46,246 bases of DNA from Crocinitomicaceae bacterium (GCA_029251865.1 JAQXCN010000078.1:1-46246), one strand, 5' to 3'. Positions 1 through 9,280 are shown, numbered from the stretch's first letter. Notes: generated by a model from the sequence alone, not told the origin. Numbers and translations are program-made.

Positions 1-210
1 GAGGCGACCCTTACAAGTGCAGTAACGGGCTGTGATAGTTTAGCAACGCTGAACTTAAGTGTAGACCCAACTTTAACGAGTACCACTTCTCTTACGATCT
101 GTGACACGGAACTTCCTTATAGCTGGAATGGCTTAACGTTCACTGCTGCTGGAAGCCAAGAGGCGACCCTTACAAGTGCAGTAACGGGCTGTGATAGTTT
201 AGCAACGCTG
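1..210 (+). repeat. Near-identical 159-bp coding tandem repeat, cut by the left edge
   Basis: Bases 1-51 recur without a mismatch at 160-210, giving a period of 159 bp (53 codons, in frame). The second copy then diverges into the following domain. Perfect identity over 51 nt in a protein whose other repeats are strongly diverged suggests a recent duplication or ongoing homogenisation, and the array probably continues to the left. Confidence 0.9.
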
Positions 211-2601
211 GATTTAACGGTAAATCCAACACCTGATTTGTTTTATGTGCTTAGCGATTCTGAAATATGTTCAGGAGACATTACAGATATCACATTAAAC
301 AGTTCTTATTCAGCAACCATATATTCTTGGGATTTTTCACAGACATTGATTTCGGGACCTACGACAGGTAATGGGAATCAGATAAGTCAACAAATTAATA
401 CAACTTCGTCTAATCAAGGTTCAGTGACATATATCATAACTCCCATTCTTAATTTTTGTATTGGTACACCTGTTGAAGTACAAATTTCGGTAAATCCAAT
501 TCCTGGTGTAACAGTCGATCCTGAATCGCAGACAATATACGCTGGTCAATCTGCGACAATAAATGCTATGGGATCTCCTCAGGGTGGTGGGTATTTTTGG
601 AATCCAGGAGGGGAGACTACAGAATCAATTACAGTGAGTCCACCTCAAACAACAACATATAATGTTACGTATGTATTAGATGGCTGTACAACAGACACTT
701 CGGCTATAGTTATTGTTGAGGACGCTCCGGAGGTAACTTCAAATTCTGGTATAATCTGTAGCGGTGATAGTATATTATTAATTGCAAATCCAACAATTTC
801 AGGAGGGACATACTTATGGTCAAATAATGAGACAAGCTCTTCGATATGGGTATCGCCAACAACGAATTCCGTTTATTCTGTGGAGTATACGGTAAATGGA
901 TATACGACAACACCCTCAATTTCAACGGTAACAGTGAATCAAACACCAATTATTTCTGTTGAAGATCAAGTGATTTGTGAAGGGCAGAGTGTAACTATTT
1001 CTGCGACAACAAGTATTGGTGGTGGTACTTATAACTGGCTACCTGGAGGAGAAGTATCACAGCAGATCAATGTCAGTCCAAATGCGACAACGGTATATCA
1101 AGTTGAATATTCAGTGAATGGTTGTACCGCTCAAGATAGTGCACTTGTGGCAGTCAATCCTGTTCCAACATTAACGATTTCGGATACGACTATTTGTTCA
1201 GGTGAATCGGTAGAATTGAATGCAATTACAAATTTACTCGGAGGAACATACCTTTGGGGAGATAATAGTACCACCCCAATTATTAATGTTTCCCCAAATA
1301 GTACAACATCTTATTCAGTTTTATATACCTTAAATGGTTGTCAGGTTTCAGGGACAACTACGGTTAATGTAAATATGATACCAATAGCTCAAGTCACTAA
1401 TGATGTTATTTGTTCAGGAGAAACAGGCCAGCTTTCGGCGTCATCGAATCTTACGGGAGGATCCTATTTTTGGAATGGAATTCAAGGTGCAAATATTTAT
1501 ACTGCTAACCCCAGTCAGACAACAGATTATACTCTTGTTTATGTTCTGAATTCTTGCGAAAGCATACCTGTAACAGGCACGATTACAGTTAATGAAATCC
1601 CAGAAGTCATTTTAGAAGACGCAATTATTTGTTCAGGTGATAACTTGATTTTGACTTCCGAGGTCACAATTCCAGGAGGAGTATATTCATGGTCGCCTAC
1701 AGGAGAGGTAACATCTGCTATTCAAGTGAGCCCAGTTGATGCTACAACATATACGCTCGATTATACTGTTGGAGGTTGTGGTGCATCTGCGACAGCTCAG
1801 GTTACTGTTCAGTTACCGCCGCAATTATCAATAGAGGTATCGGACACACTTGGTTGCGCTCCTTTTACAGTCATGTTCGAGAATCCATTTGCTACTGAAG
1901 ATACAGATTGTGTTTGGGAATTTGGGAATGGCCTGGCCGTAGGTGGATGTAATCCAACATTTACATTTAATGAAGAAGGGTGTTACGATGTCACTTTGTT
2001 GTCTTCTGATGGTGTTTGCACATCTGAATTAGCTCAAACAAATATTATTTGTGTAGAAGGCCCGCCAGTGGCATCTTTTTATGCAAACCCTCCAATAATA
2101 ACTGATCCAACACAGTGGATTCAGTTCTCTAATAATAGTATCGGTGCCGTTGATTATGAGTGGGAATTTGGAGATGGTCAAGGGTCTGATTTGGAGCAGC
2201 CACAACATTTGTATACGGATATCAACGATGGCTTTGTAATAACATTGATAGCGTCTTCTGAGCTTGGATGTGTTGATTCTGCTCAAGTTTCAATAATTTA
2301 TCAAGAAGAGCCCATTGTTTATATTCCAAATACTTTTACTCCAGATGGGGATCAATACAATCATGTTTTTGTTCCAGTGTTCACATCAGGTTATGATCCT
2401 TTTAACTACGAGATGTTAATATTTAACAGATGGGGTGAGGTTGTTTTTGAATCTCATGATGTGAATGTTGGATGGGATGGAACCTTTGGTGTAAATGGAA
2501 CCGATGCTCAAGATGGGGCTTATACTTACAAGATAATATACAAAGTCTTGAAGACGGATGAACGACGCCTAATTGTGGGTCACGTTAATTTAATTCGTTA
2601 A
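1..2601 (+). CDS. Giant secreted repeat protein, 3' part, T9SS type B sorting domain
   Basis: The frame is open from base 1, so this is the C-terminal 866 residues of a longer protein whose start lies left of the window. In order: one complete and one partial copy of a 53-residue repeat (about residues 1-70); seven or so tandem Ig-like repeats of about 72 residues (about 165-605), each with ICSG near the start, GGTYLW-type and VSP motifs and ending in NGC; then two PKD-like domains with the WEFGNG and WEFGDG signatures. The end (IPNTFTPDGDQYN, IFNRWGEVVFES, DGAYTYKI) is the gliding-motility-associated type B T9SS sorting domain (TIGR04131-like). It is therefore expected to be exported across the outer membrane and held on or released from the surface, probably as an adhesin; the ligand is unknown. 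Its last 17 bp overlap the convergent kinase-like gene. Confidence 0.93.
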   Translation, partial: EATLTSAVTGCDSLATLNLSVDPTLTSTTSLTICDTELPYSWNGLTFTAAGSQEATLTSAVTGCDSLATLDLTVNPTPDLFYVLSDSEICSGDITDITLNSSYSATIYSWDFSQTLISGPTTGNGNQISQQINTTSSNQGSVTYIITPILNFCIGTPVEVQISVNPIPGVTVDPESQTIYAGQSATINAMGSPQGGGYFWNPGGETTESITVSPPQTTTYNVTYVLDGCTTDTSAIVIVEDAPEVTSNSGIICSGDSILLIANPTISGGTYLWSNNETSSSIWVSPTTNSVYSVEYTVNGYTTTPSISTVTVNQTPIISVEDQVICEGQSVTISATTSIGGGTYNWLPGGEVSQQINVSPNATTVYQVEYSVNGCTAQDSALVAVNPVPTLTISDTTICSGESVELNAITNLLGGTYLWGDNSTTPIINVSPNSTTSYSVLYTLNGCQVSGTTTVNVNMIPIAQVTNDVICSGETGQLSASSNLTGGSYFWNGIQGANIYTANPSQTTDYTLVYVLNSCESIPVTGTITVNEIPEVILEDAIICSGDNLILTSEVTIPGGVYSWSPTGEVTSAIQVSPVDATTYTLDYTVGGCGASATAQVTVQLPPQLSIEVSDTLGCAPFTVMFENPFATEDTDCVWEFGNGLAVGGCNPTFTFNEEGCYDVTLLSSDGVCTSELAQTNIICVEGPPVASFYANPPIITDPTQWIQFSNNSIGAVDYEWEFGDGQGSDLEQPQHLYTDINDGFVITLIASSELGCVDSAQVSIIYQEEPIVYIPNTFTPDGDQYNHVFVPVFTSGYDPFNYEMLIFNRWGEVVFESHDVNVGWDGTFGVNGTDAQDGAYTYKIIYKVLKTDERRLIVGHVNLIR

Positions 2602-5083
2602 AAGTAAGCTTGAATTTCACCTTGTTTAATTCGCTAGAGCAGTTTAACATAGCGTTGTGATCATCCACTATAGTCTTAATGATATTCAATTTTAATTTAA
2701 CTGAGTTATCAAGTTTTTCATTAAATCTTTGTTGTAATAGTTTTTCACTGAATAAATTAATTTTTATTTCTTCTACATTGCAATAAATAACCACACCGAA
2801 TTCTACTCCATTCTCAAAGGATTCAAAGGAAATACGTGGTGTTGCTTTAAAAATCACGTTCTCCATTATTAAGCTTAAAATATTTGACCAAAGTTGTATG
2901 GTTTGGAAATCAAATGCGAAAATGTTCAAACTTTCATTTATATTGAAATTCAGTTCAACTTCAGGATATTGCAATCTGATATGTTGTTGTAAGCCGTAGA
3001 ATGTAGTTTCTAATTTTATTTTTTTCTTCTCCTTTTTTTCTTCAGAAAGAACTAAAGATTTTAAGTTTGAAATCGAATTATTTGTTTTTTTACTCATCTC
3101 AATAAGAGAATGATTAAATCCATACATAGAATTAATGTCATGAAGTAAATCTAAAGTGTAAGACGGATTCTTGATAAGAACGAGGTCTATAAAATCAGCA
3201 TCCGATTTAAGATTCAGTTTGGCAAGTTGTTGAATAACATGAGGCTCGAAATTTAAGTTCAAGGTCTTTATTTTTGACTTTATCTCTTCAATGTTTTCCC
3301 TTCTGGTAATTCGGTCGCTACTTATTCTTTCATCTTTTAATGGCGCAATTCTAGGGGAGATATAGCTTAAATCGTTTTTATTCAAAGGAGTTTTAGATTG
3401 GATTTGAATAATTCGATTCATCAAAAATAGGATCGCCTCACTTCCAGCCTTGATTGAGGCTAATGGCGTATTCATTTCGTGTGCGATAATCGCGGCAATT
3501 TCGCCGATAATAACTTTTTTTTCTTGGTCTACTATTTTATGGTTTAAGTCAATATTTTCCTTTGACTTAATTTGAATTTCATTTTCGAGATTTGAATTTA
3601 AGGATAAGACCTCTTTTTGTAGGTTTTCTTTTATTTCTTGTTCTTGTAAACGACTGTAATGTGATTCAAGAAGGGATGCAATCATATTGAAAATGTATAA
3701 ATGCCTTTTGTTAAAAAAATTCGTTTTAGGATGTTCAGAATCTATAACTCCAATTACTTTTTTCTTGTAAAAAACTGGAACAGCAAGTTCAGATCTTCTT
3801 TCTTGGTCATCTACGATATATTGTTCATTTTTTCTTGTATCATCAACCAATTCATGAACACCATTTAAAGCAACGGAGCCTACGATACCTTCTCCAACTT
3901 CAATCTCTATAGGTTCATGAATCGCTACATAATCTATGTTTTTTGGACCGAATGCCGCCCGCTGAATAAGTTTGTTTTTATCAAAATCTACCATGTAGAT
4001 TACGCAGTCAACTAATTTTAACTGTGAAATAATATTTTTTGTAATCTTCCATAGCGCATCATAAATCGTTAGTGAATCATTAAGTTCTCTTGAGAAAAAT
4101 GAAATGATTTTTTCACTTTCAAGGGCCATCTCTAACTCGTTTGTTCTTATGTTGACTAAAGATTCAAGTGTTTTAGTTTTGTCTTCGAGTTGATTGATTT
4201 TTTTTCGAAACTTTAAAGATTTAAGATCTTTTTCTTGTTTTTCTTTTTTGTGTTTCTCCCTAAAGCTGTGATGCTTTTTGATTGATTCTAGCGATTTTTC
4301 AAATTCATTTAAATACTCATACGAAATTGATATTTCTTTGTTTATATCAGCCAGCTGATCATCATTGATGTCACTCGACTTAGCGATGAATTGATTTAAT
4401 AAGTCAACACTCGTTCGATATTCTTTTTGATCGTTTAATATTCTTGCTTGAATGATTTTATTGTGTGTACAAATGTGTTGAAGTTCTATTTCTGAACAAA
4501 TTTCATTACTCATTTCTAATGAAGTATTTGCTTTTTTAAACTCTTTTAGTCTGTAATAAGTTTCTGCGATATTTGAAGTTGTTATTGCACGTTGTCTTAG
4601 ATTTTGTAAAGGAGTATTTTCAAGGCTTTTATTGAAATATTCTAAAGCTTTTTCGAGTTTATTGAGGCTCAGATAACTATCTCCAGTATTAATTAGAGAT
4701 GCTGTATATTCAGACGCATTACCAACTTCTTTTCGTAGTTCTAAACTTTTAAGGTTTATCTCAAGTCTACTCTCATGATCATCAAAATAATCGTAGATAT
4801 ACCCGAGTGTATTGTATGCTGCGGCCTCATTCTTCTTGTCCCTGTGTTTTATAAAGATAGGCAGTGCCTGGTTTACATATTCGAAAGAGAGGCCATGAAT
4901 ACCTAGAAAAAAACCAGAAAATGATTGTAATAAATATGCCTTTGCAATGGATAACTCATCTTTGATACTTTTTGCCTCTGCTAAAAGATCTCGTCCAATG
5001 TCAAAAGTACGCTCCGGCTCGTTGAGAACAAGAAGCATTGCTTCTTCAAATTTATGATTTATTTTTTTTGTATTACTTGACAT
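2585..5083 (-). CDS. TPR-GAF histidine-kinase-like protein with degenerate ATPase domain
   Basis: 832 residues, no signal peptide or membrane segment, so cytoplasmic. In order: TPR-like helical repeats (about 10-270), a charged coiled coil (270-320), a GAF domain (about 325-480, with GEGIVGSVA and ELAVPVF motifs), another coiled coil, and a HisKA-like H-box IIAHEMNTPLASI with His535. A long non-standard segment (about 560-720) follows. The C-terminus aligns in outline with a HATPase domain (IIKTIVDDHNAMLNCSS in place of the usual KxIVExHGG), but the DxGxG and GxGxG boxes are absent. Bacteroidota commonly have TPR-linked sensor kinases; this one looks unable to bind ATP normally. I chose ATG 5083 over an upstream TTG at 5098. 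It follows the NlpC/P60 gene by 36 nt and probably shares its transcript. Confidence 0.78.
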   Translation of the reverse strand: MSSNTKKINHKFEEAMLLVLNEPERTFDIGRDLLAEAKSIKDELSIAKAYLLQSFSGFFLGIHGLSFEYVNQALPIFIKHRDKKNEAAAYNTLGYIYDYFDDHESRLEINLKSLELRKEVGNASEYTASLINTGDSYLSLNKLEKALEYFNKSLENTPLQNLRQRAITTSNIAETYYRLKEFKKANTSLEMSNEICSEIELQHICTHNKIIQARILNDQKEYRTSVDLLNQFIAKSSDINDDQLADINKEISISYEYLNEFEKSLESIKKHHSFREKHKKEKQEKDLKSLKFRKKINQLEDKTKTLESLVNIRTNELEMALESEKIISFFSRELNDSLTIYDALWKITKNIISQLKLVDCVIYMVDFDKNKLIQRAAFGPKNIDYVAIHEPIEIEVGEGIVGSVALNGVHELVDDTRKNEQYIVDDQERRSELAVPVFYKKKVIGVIDSEHPKTNFFNKRHLYIFNMIASLLESHYSRLQEQEIKENLQKEVLSLNSNLENEIQIKSKENIDLNHKIVDQEKKVIIGEIAAIIAHEMNTPLASIKAGSEAILFLMNRIIQIQSKTPLNKNDLSYISPRIAPLKDERISSDRITRRENIEEIKSKIKTLNLNFEPHVIQQLAKLNLKSDADFIDLVLIKNPSYTLDLLHDINSMYGFNHSLIEMSKKTNNSISNLKSLVLSEEKKEKKKIKLETTFYGLQQHIRLQYPEVELNFNINESLNIFAFDFQTIQLWSNILSLIMENVIFKATPRISFESFENGVEFGVVIYCNVEEIKINLFSEKLLQQRFNEKLDNSVKLKLNIIKTIVDDHNAMLNCSSELNKVKFKLTFNELN

Positions 5084-5119
5084 AATTTGACACTTCAAAT
5101 GTAAGTAAACTAAAATACT

Positions 5120-5902
5120 TTAAGAGTAGCGTTGAATATTTATGAGTTTGTGCGTAGTTTTTTGATATGTTTCATTCCAAATTCCTGCTTCAGTAAGCAG
5201 GTCTTTTTTAACGTGACCCGAAGCGTGAATGATATCGCCGTTTGGACCGAGAATTCCAACATGTGTGATATTTCCTTTTTCATTTTCAAAAAAAGCTAAA
5301 TCACCCTCCATTTTATCTTTGAAAGTTACCGATAATCCTTTTTGCGCCTGTTGTGAAGCATCACGCGGAATTTCTATTTCAATAAGTCTAAACAATATTT
5401 GAGTTAATCCAGAACAGTCTATTCCTGAAGGTGTTTTTCCTCCCCACAAATAAGGCGTATTTAAATAACTTTCTGCGAATTCCCAGAGGGTATGCTCCCT
5501 TGACACGACCGACTCGGTTTTAAACTGATATTTACCAATGTTAAAACATGAATTTATTCCAATAAAACTACCTCGTGGAATGAAGTTCTTTTCGTTATGA
5601 AAATTTAAAACAACCTCTCTTGCTGATGAGTAGGTATAATTCGCGAGCCAATTTTTATATTCCGAAAGCTCAAGTGAAAAGAGTTGTTTCGGATCCATGT
5701 AACCAAGATATCCGTCTATAGCTGTTTTAATTAATGTCCAGTTTTTATTGAGTTTTTTAATCTCTATCGGTTCTCCAAATAGAAGTTGGGATACAATTTC
5801 ACTTTGGTCCATTGGGCCTTTTCTTAACGGCGCACTGGCGACAAAACAGAAAGCATATTTATCTTCGTGTGAAATCAAATCAACGGTATTTAATTGCCTC
5901 AA
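5120..5902 (-). CDS. NlpC/P60 (C40) cysteine peptidase with SH3-like domain
   Basis: 260 residues from the upstream TTG. An SH3-like bacterial domain (about 15-75) precedes an NlpC/P60 domain (about 138-258). The catalytic Cys163 lies in GIDCSGLTQ, and His214 (THVGIL) and His226 (IIHASG) complete the C-H-H arrangement. There is no signal peptide, so this resembles the cytoplasmic YkfC-type gamma-D-glutamyl-diamino acid endopeptidases that recycle murein peptides. The start is uncertain: no ATG precedes the SH3 domain. TTG 5902 overlaps a TAAATTTG promoter-like box, so TTG 5878 (252 residues), just before the SH3 domain, is an equally good choice; ATG 5812 would cut into the domain. It is divergent from surE. 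Confidence 0.88.
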   Translation of the reverse strand: MRQLNTVDLISHEDKYAFCFVASAPLRKGPMDQSEIVSQLLFGEPIEIKKLNKNWTLIKTAIDGYLGYMDPKQLFSLELSEYKNWLANYTYSSAREVVLNFHNEKNFIPRGSFIGINSCFNIGKYQFKTESVVSREHTLWEFAESYLNTPYLWGGKTPSGIDCSGLTQILFRLIEIEIPRDASQQAQKGLSVTFKDKMEGDLAFFENEKGNITHVGILGPNGDIIHASGHVKKDLLTEAGIWNETYQKTTHKLINIQRYS

Positions 5903-5907
5903 ATTTA
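5900..5907 (-). promoter_or_regulatory. Possible -7 box TAAATTTG for the NlpC/P60 gene
   Basis: The minus strand reads TAAATTTG, a full match to the Bacteroidota -7 consensus TAnnTTTG, but it overlaps the upstream TTG start candidate. If it is used, translation must begin further in, at TTG 5878. No -33 TTG stands at 17-21 nt. Chance occurrence is possible in AT-rich DNA. Confidence 0.3.
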
Positions 5908-5911
5908 AAAA

Positions 5912-5938
5912 TTGAATGACTTATATTGACTACTTTCG
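5912..5938 (+). promoter_or_regulatory. Candidate surE operon promoter
   Basis: TTG at 5912-5914 and TACTTTCG at 5931-5938 are separated by 16 nt. The -7 box differs from TAnnTTTG only by TTCG for TTTG, a variant seen before other genes here. The ATG of surE follows 9 nt after the box, giving a very short leader. Confidence 0.5.
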
Positions 5939-5947
5939 TGTCAAGAT

Positions 5948-6721
5948 ATGAACAAGATTATTTTAGTAACAAACGACGATGGTATTTTTGCGAAGGGCAT
6001 AGCTTCACTTGTTTCTGTTGCAAGTTCATTCGGAACGGTATTAGTAGTTGCTCCAAACAAACCACAATCAGGAATGGGTCATGCAATCACAATCGCGGAT
6101 CCTTTGCGCCTGTCACCTTACAATGGATTTGAAGACATAGAGGCCTACAGTTGTTCTGGAACTCCAGTGGATTGCGTGAAGTTAGGGATATTTGAGGTCC
6201 TAAAATCTAAACCAGATCTTATTTTATCCGGTATAAATCATGGAGAAAATTCATCTACTAATGTTTTGTATTCAGGTACGATGTCTGCTGCCATCGAAGG
6301 GGCAATGGAAGGCGTTCCTTCAATTGGGTTTTCCTTGGCTGATTTTGATTCAGATGCAGATTTTTCTGTAACTCAGCATGTTGCAAATCATCTAATTCCC
6401 AAAGTCCTTGAGCAAGGATTACCTGAAAATACGGCTTTAAATGTGAATGTGCCCAAATTAAGAACTGATGAATTAAAAGGAATTAAAGTTTGCTCCCAAG
6501 CACATGCCTATTGGGAAGATAAGTTTGATTCAAGGGTCGATCAGTTTGGAAGGCCTTACTATTGGTTAACGGGTAAGTTTTCCGATAAGGACCAAAGAGA
6601 TGATACTGACTTATATTATTTAAAAAAAGGTTTCGCTACAGTTGTTCCAACACACTTTGATCTTACAAATTATGCTGTTTTAAATGAATTAAACCATCTT
6701 GATAATGAACGAGAATTTTAA
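5948..6721 (+). CDS. surE: 5'/3'-nucleotidase SurE
   Basis: 257 residues, the normal SurE length. It dephosphorylates nucleoside 5'- and 3'-monophosphates using a divalent metal in the cytoplasm. Visible family marks are the N-terminal ILVTNDDGI (Asp10 and Asp11 as metal ligands), Ser41 in NKPQSGMGHAIT, the SGTPVDCVKLG segment, and SGINHGENSSTNVLYSGT with the conserved metal-binding Asn. ATG 5948 places NDD at the usual distance from the start. It is the first gene of a tight operon: its stop overlaps the next ORF, followed by lpxB and a SpoIID-like gene. Co-transcription with lpxB is common in Bacteroidota, although SurE has no known role in lipid A synthesis. Confidence 0.96.
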   Translation: MNKIILVTNDDGIFAKGIASLVSVASSFGTVLVVAPNKPQSGMGHAITIADPLRLSPYNGFEDIEAYSCSGTPVDCVKLGIFEVLKSKPDLILSGINHGENSSTNVLYSGTMSAAIEGAMEGVPSIGFSLADFDSDADFSVTQHVANHLIPKVLEQGLPENTALNVNVPKLRTDELKGIKVCSQAHAYWEDKFDSRVDQFGRPYYWLTGKFSDKDQRDDTDLYYLKKGFATVVPTHFDLTNYAVLNELNHLDNEREF

Positions 6722-7010
6722 TAAATATTTACTACTGGGTACACTGATCGGTGTTGTAACACCTATTCTATTTTTACCGATTCTTATTTATCTATTATCG
6801 ATATCACAAGGCCTTAGTTTTGATATGGTTTGGGAGCAGATTTCAAACAATAATATGAATACCAGTAAATACCTTTCTTTAGCGATGATTACTAATCTAA
6901 TTTGGTTTTATTACTTTTTGAACCGAGAGATGTATCACCATACAAGGGGAGTAATACTCGGTATGATTTGCTTTGCACCTTATATGATTTACATCTATTT
7001 TATTCAATAA
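6705..7010 (+). CDS. Small multi-pass membrane protein between surE and lpxB
   Basis: 101 residues from ATG 6705; a TTG two codons upstream is less likely. The start overlaps the end of surE by 17 nt, and the stop directly abuts the lpxB ATG, so translation is probably coupled. Three hydrophobic segments (about residues 8-32, 55-70 and 80-100) predict an inner-membrane protein. I recognise no family. A small membrane gene at this place in the surE-lpxB operon suggests an envelope role, but nothing in the residues points to a reaction. Confidence 0.75.
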   Translation: MNENFNKYLLLGTLIGVVTPILFLPILIYLLSISQGLSFDMVWEQISNNNMNTSKYLSLAMITNLIWFYYFLNREMYHHTRGVILGMICFAPYMIYIYFIQ

Positions 7011-8117
7011 ATGAAAAAGGTTTTTGTTCTTGTTGGTGAGGCTTCAGGAGACTTGCATGCCTCCAACCTTATAAAAGAAGCTAATACCCTTGATACTTCA
7101 TTATCATGGCAAGGTTGGGGAGGCGATTTGATGGCAGGGCAGGGGGTAGTTGTAAAAAAACATATTCGAGAACTATCATTTATGGGCTTTTTGGAGGTGT
7201 TATTGAATATCCGAACTATTTTAAACAACTTTAAAGTATGTAAATCGCAAATTGAGGCTTATGAACCAGATATCCTTCTTCTTGTTGATTATCCGGGATT
7301 TAATCTAAGAATAGCGAAGTGGGCGAAAAAAAAGGGAATACCCGTAGTTTATTACATTTCACCTCAAATCTGGGCTTGGAAGGCATCACGAATTAAAATC
7401 ATAAAAGAAACAGTAGATAAAATGTATTGTATTCTTCCCTTTGAAAAGGCTTACTACGAAAAAGAAGATTTCAGTGTTTCTTATTTCGGTCATCCTCTTA
7501 TCGATGCTAAATCCAATTATGAAGAAGAAAAGCAATTAATATCTCAAGGTAATCAAAGGGTCATTGCTGTTTTACCAGGAAGTAGAGAGCAAGAAATTAA
7601 CCGTAAATTGGATTTGATGTTATGCGCGGTTAGTAAATACAATGCTTTCAGAATAGTTGTGGCTTGTGCTCCGAATTTACCGTCCTCATATTATGAAAGC
7701 TACAAGGAAAGATATCCCCAGGCTGAATTTGTTTTCGGTAAAACATACGACTTGCTTTCCATTGCTGATTTTGCGGTAGTTACCTCTGGAACTGCCACAT
7801 TGGAAACGGCAATATTTAAAGTGCCTCAGGTTGTTTGTTATAAAAGTTCATACCTATCCTACAGGATTGCGAAATGGTTGGTGAATATCAAATATATTTC
7901 ATTAGTTAATCTTATTATGGATAGAGAGGTTGTTACCGAATTGATCCAAGAGGATGTCAGCATTCTAAAAATACAGAAGGAGTTAGATGCTTTAATATTT
8001 GATCATCCTCATCGCGAGAAAATGCTTTCGATTTACGACGAAATGCTTCTGCTTCTTGGTCGCGAAGGTTGTAGTAAAAAAATTGCACAAGATTTGCTAG
8101 GTTATTATTCGAAATGA
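7011..8117 (+). CDS. lpxB: Lipid-A-disaccharide synthase LpxB
   Basis: 368 residues, normal length. It is a GT19 glycosyltransferase that joins UDP-2,3-diacylglucosamine to lipid X, making the tetraacyl disaccharide of lipid A at the cytoplasmic face of the inner membrane. Marks are the N-terminal GEASGDLHASNLI, DYPGFNLRIA, YYISPQIWAWK, FGHPLID, LPGSREQEI and the C-terminal TSGTATLETA nucleotide-sugar site. It starts immediately after the preceding stop codon and its own stop overlaps the next ATG (ATGA), so all four genes from surE form one translationally coupled operon. Confidence 0.97.
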   Translation: MKKVFVLVGEASGDLHASNLIKEANTLDTSLSWQGWGGDLMAGQGVVVKKHIRELSFMGFLEVLLNIRTILNNFKVCKSQIEAYEPDILLLVDYPGFNLRIAKWAKKKGIPVVYYISPQIWAWKASRIKIIKETVDKMYCILPFEKAYYEKEDFSVSYFGHPLIDAKSNYEEEKQLISQGNQRVIAVLPGSREQEINRKLDLMLCAVSKYNAFRIVVACAPNLPSSYYESYKERYPQAEFVFGKTYDLLSIADFAVVTSGTATLETAIFKVPQVVCYKSSYLSYRIAKWLVNIKYISLVNLIMDREVVTELIQEDVSILKIQKELDALIFDHPHREKMLSIYDEMLLLLGREGCSKKIAQDLLGYYSK

Positions 8118-9280
8118 ACTGTTTAAAGTTTCTTGTATTTTTAGTTCTTAGTCATGCTTACATTGCCAACGCACAAAACCTAAGAGTGAAAGTTTTCTCT
8201 CAAGACTATTTTAGTATCTTGAATACGCAAGCCGTTCACGGCGATTATCAGATACACGGTCAGGAGGGTTTCATTTCTGAACTAAAAGAAGGTGAGTCTC
8301 TGCGATTGCAGATTAATTCTTCACAACAACTTCATTTAACAAAAAACGGAGAATTCCTCGGTTTATTCGACACTCTTTTTTTACATCAGTCTAGTCATCA
8401 TGATTATTTGCAATTCAAACCTCAAGGAAGTAAATTAATCAAACAAAGGCAGTACGAAGGCGATTTCGAAGTTACAGTTCAAGATGGGCACTTACATTTA
8501 TTGAATTTGGTATTCATAGAGTCATATTTGGAAGGCGTGCTCTCTGCTGAGGCAGGTGTAAGATGTCCAAAAGAATATTATAAAATTCAAGCTATTATTA
8601 GTAGGACCTTTGCAAATAACAATATTCATAAACATAAATCAGAAGGGTTCTTTATGTGCGACGCCGTTCATTGTCAAGCTTATTATGGTCGTTATGATGG
8701 AGAATCAAATGCTATAATAAATGGCGTTAAAGAAACATATGGGCTGATATTAGTGGATTCAATGGGTAACTCATTCCCTACTTTTTTCTCTGCCAATTGC
8801 GGCGGACAGTCTGCTGAAACGGATCAAGTTTGGAATGTGTCCTTACCTAATTATGAATCACGGCCAGATACATTCTGCATTCATACCAGACAGGCGCATT
8901 GGGAAAAATATATAACACGGAAAGAGTTCTTTGAATTTCTTTCCAAAAAATTCTTTTTTGATTTAAATGATGATGTGCTCGTTTCACATGCATTGAATTT
9001 TAAACAAGAGCAGAGGCAAACATTTTTTATACATCCTTCTTTAGGTATTCCTTTAAGGGATATGAGAGCAGCCTTTAAATTACGCTCGACTTTCTTTAGT
9101 TGTGAGCCTGTTGGGGATAAGGTTTTGTTCAAGGGGAAGGGCTTTGGACATGGGATAGGATTATGCCAAGAGGGTGCAATGCAAATGGTTGATCAGGGGA
9201 TGTCCTTTAACAAAATTCTTAGCTTTTATTTTAAAGAAGCAAAACTATCAAAGATTAACTTTCTTATTAATCATTGGTGA
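8114..9280 (+). CDS. SpoIID/LytB-domain protein, secreted
   Basis: 388 residues. An N-terminal signal peptide (residues 1-20, ending IANAQ) suggests export to the periplasm. The SpoIID fold occupies about 130-385: YLEGVLSAEAG, the region around AIISRTFANNN, FFSANCGGQSAETDQVW and the C-terminal GKGFGHGIGLCQEGAMQM. In sporulating bacteria SpoIID is a lytic transglycosylase acting on denuded glycan; the proteins in Gram-negatives such as this are thought to act on peptidoglycan, but the reaction here is inferred. The ATG overlaps the lpxB stop by 4 nt. Its last 14 bp overlap the convergent DivIC gene. Confidence 0.9.
   Translation: MNCLKFLVFLVLSHAYIANAQNLRVKVFSQDYFSILNTQAVHGDYQIHGQEGFISELKEGESLRLQINSSQQLHLTKNGEFLGLFDTLFLHQSSHHDYLQFKPQGSKLIKQRQYEGDFEVTVQDGHLHLLNLVFIESYLEGVLSAEAGVRCPKEYYKIQAIISRTFANNNIHKHKSEGFFMCDAVHCQAYYGRYDGESNAIINGVKETYGLILVDSMGNSFPTFFSANCGGQSAETDQVWNVSLPNYESRPDTFCIHTRQAHWEKYITRKEFFEFLSKKFFFDLNDDVLVSHALNFKQEQRQTFFIHPSLGIPLRDMRAAFKLRSTFFSCEPVGDKVLFKGKGFGHGIGLCQEGAMQMVDQGMSFNKILSFYFKEAKLSKINFLINHW

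Noticed and set aside
238-2601. Start of the giant adhesin at TTG 238
   Set aside because: The frame is open back to base 1 with conserved repeat sequence, so the gene begins left of the window.
5084-5098. TTG start of the kinase-like gene at 5098
   Set aside because: ATG 5083 follows five codons later and is the better start codon.
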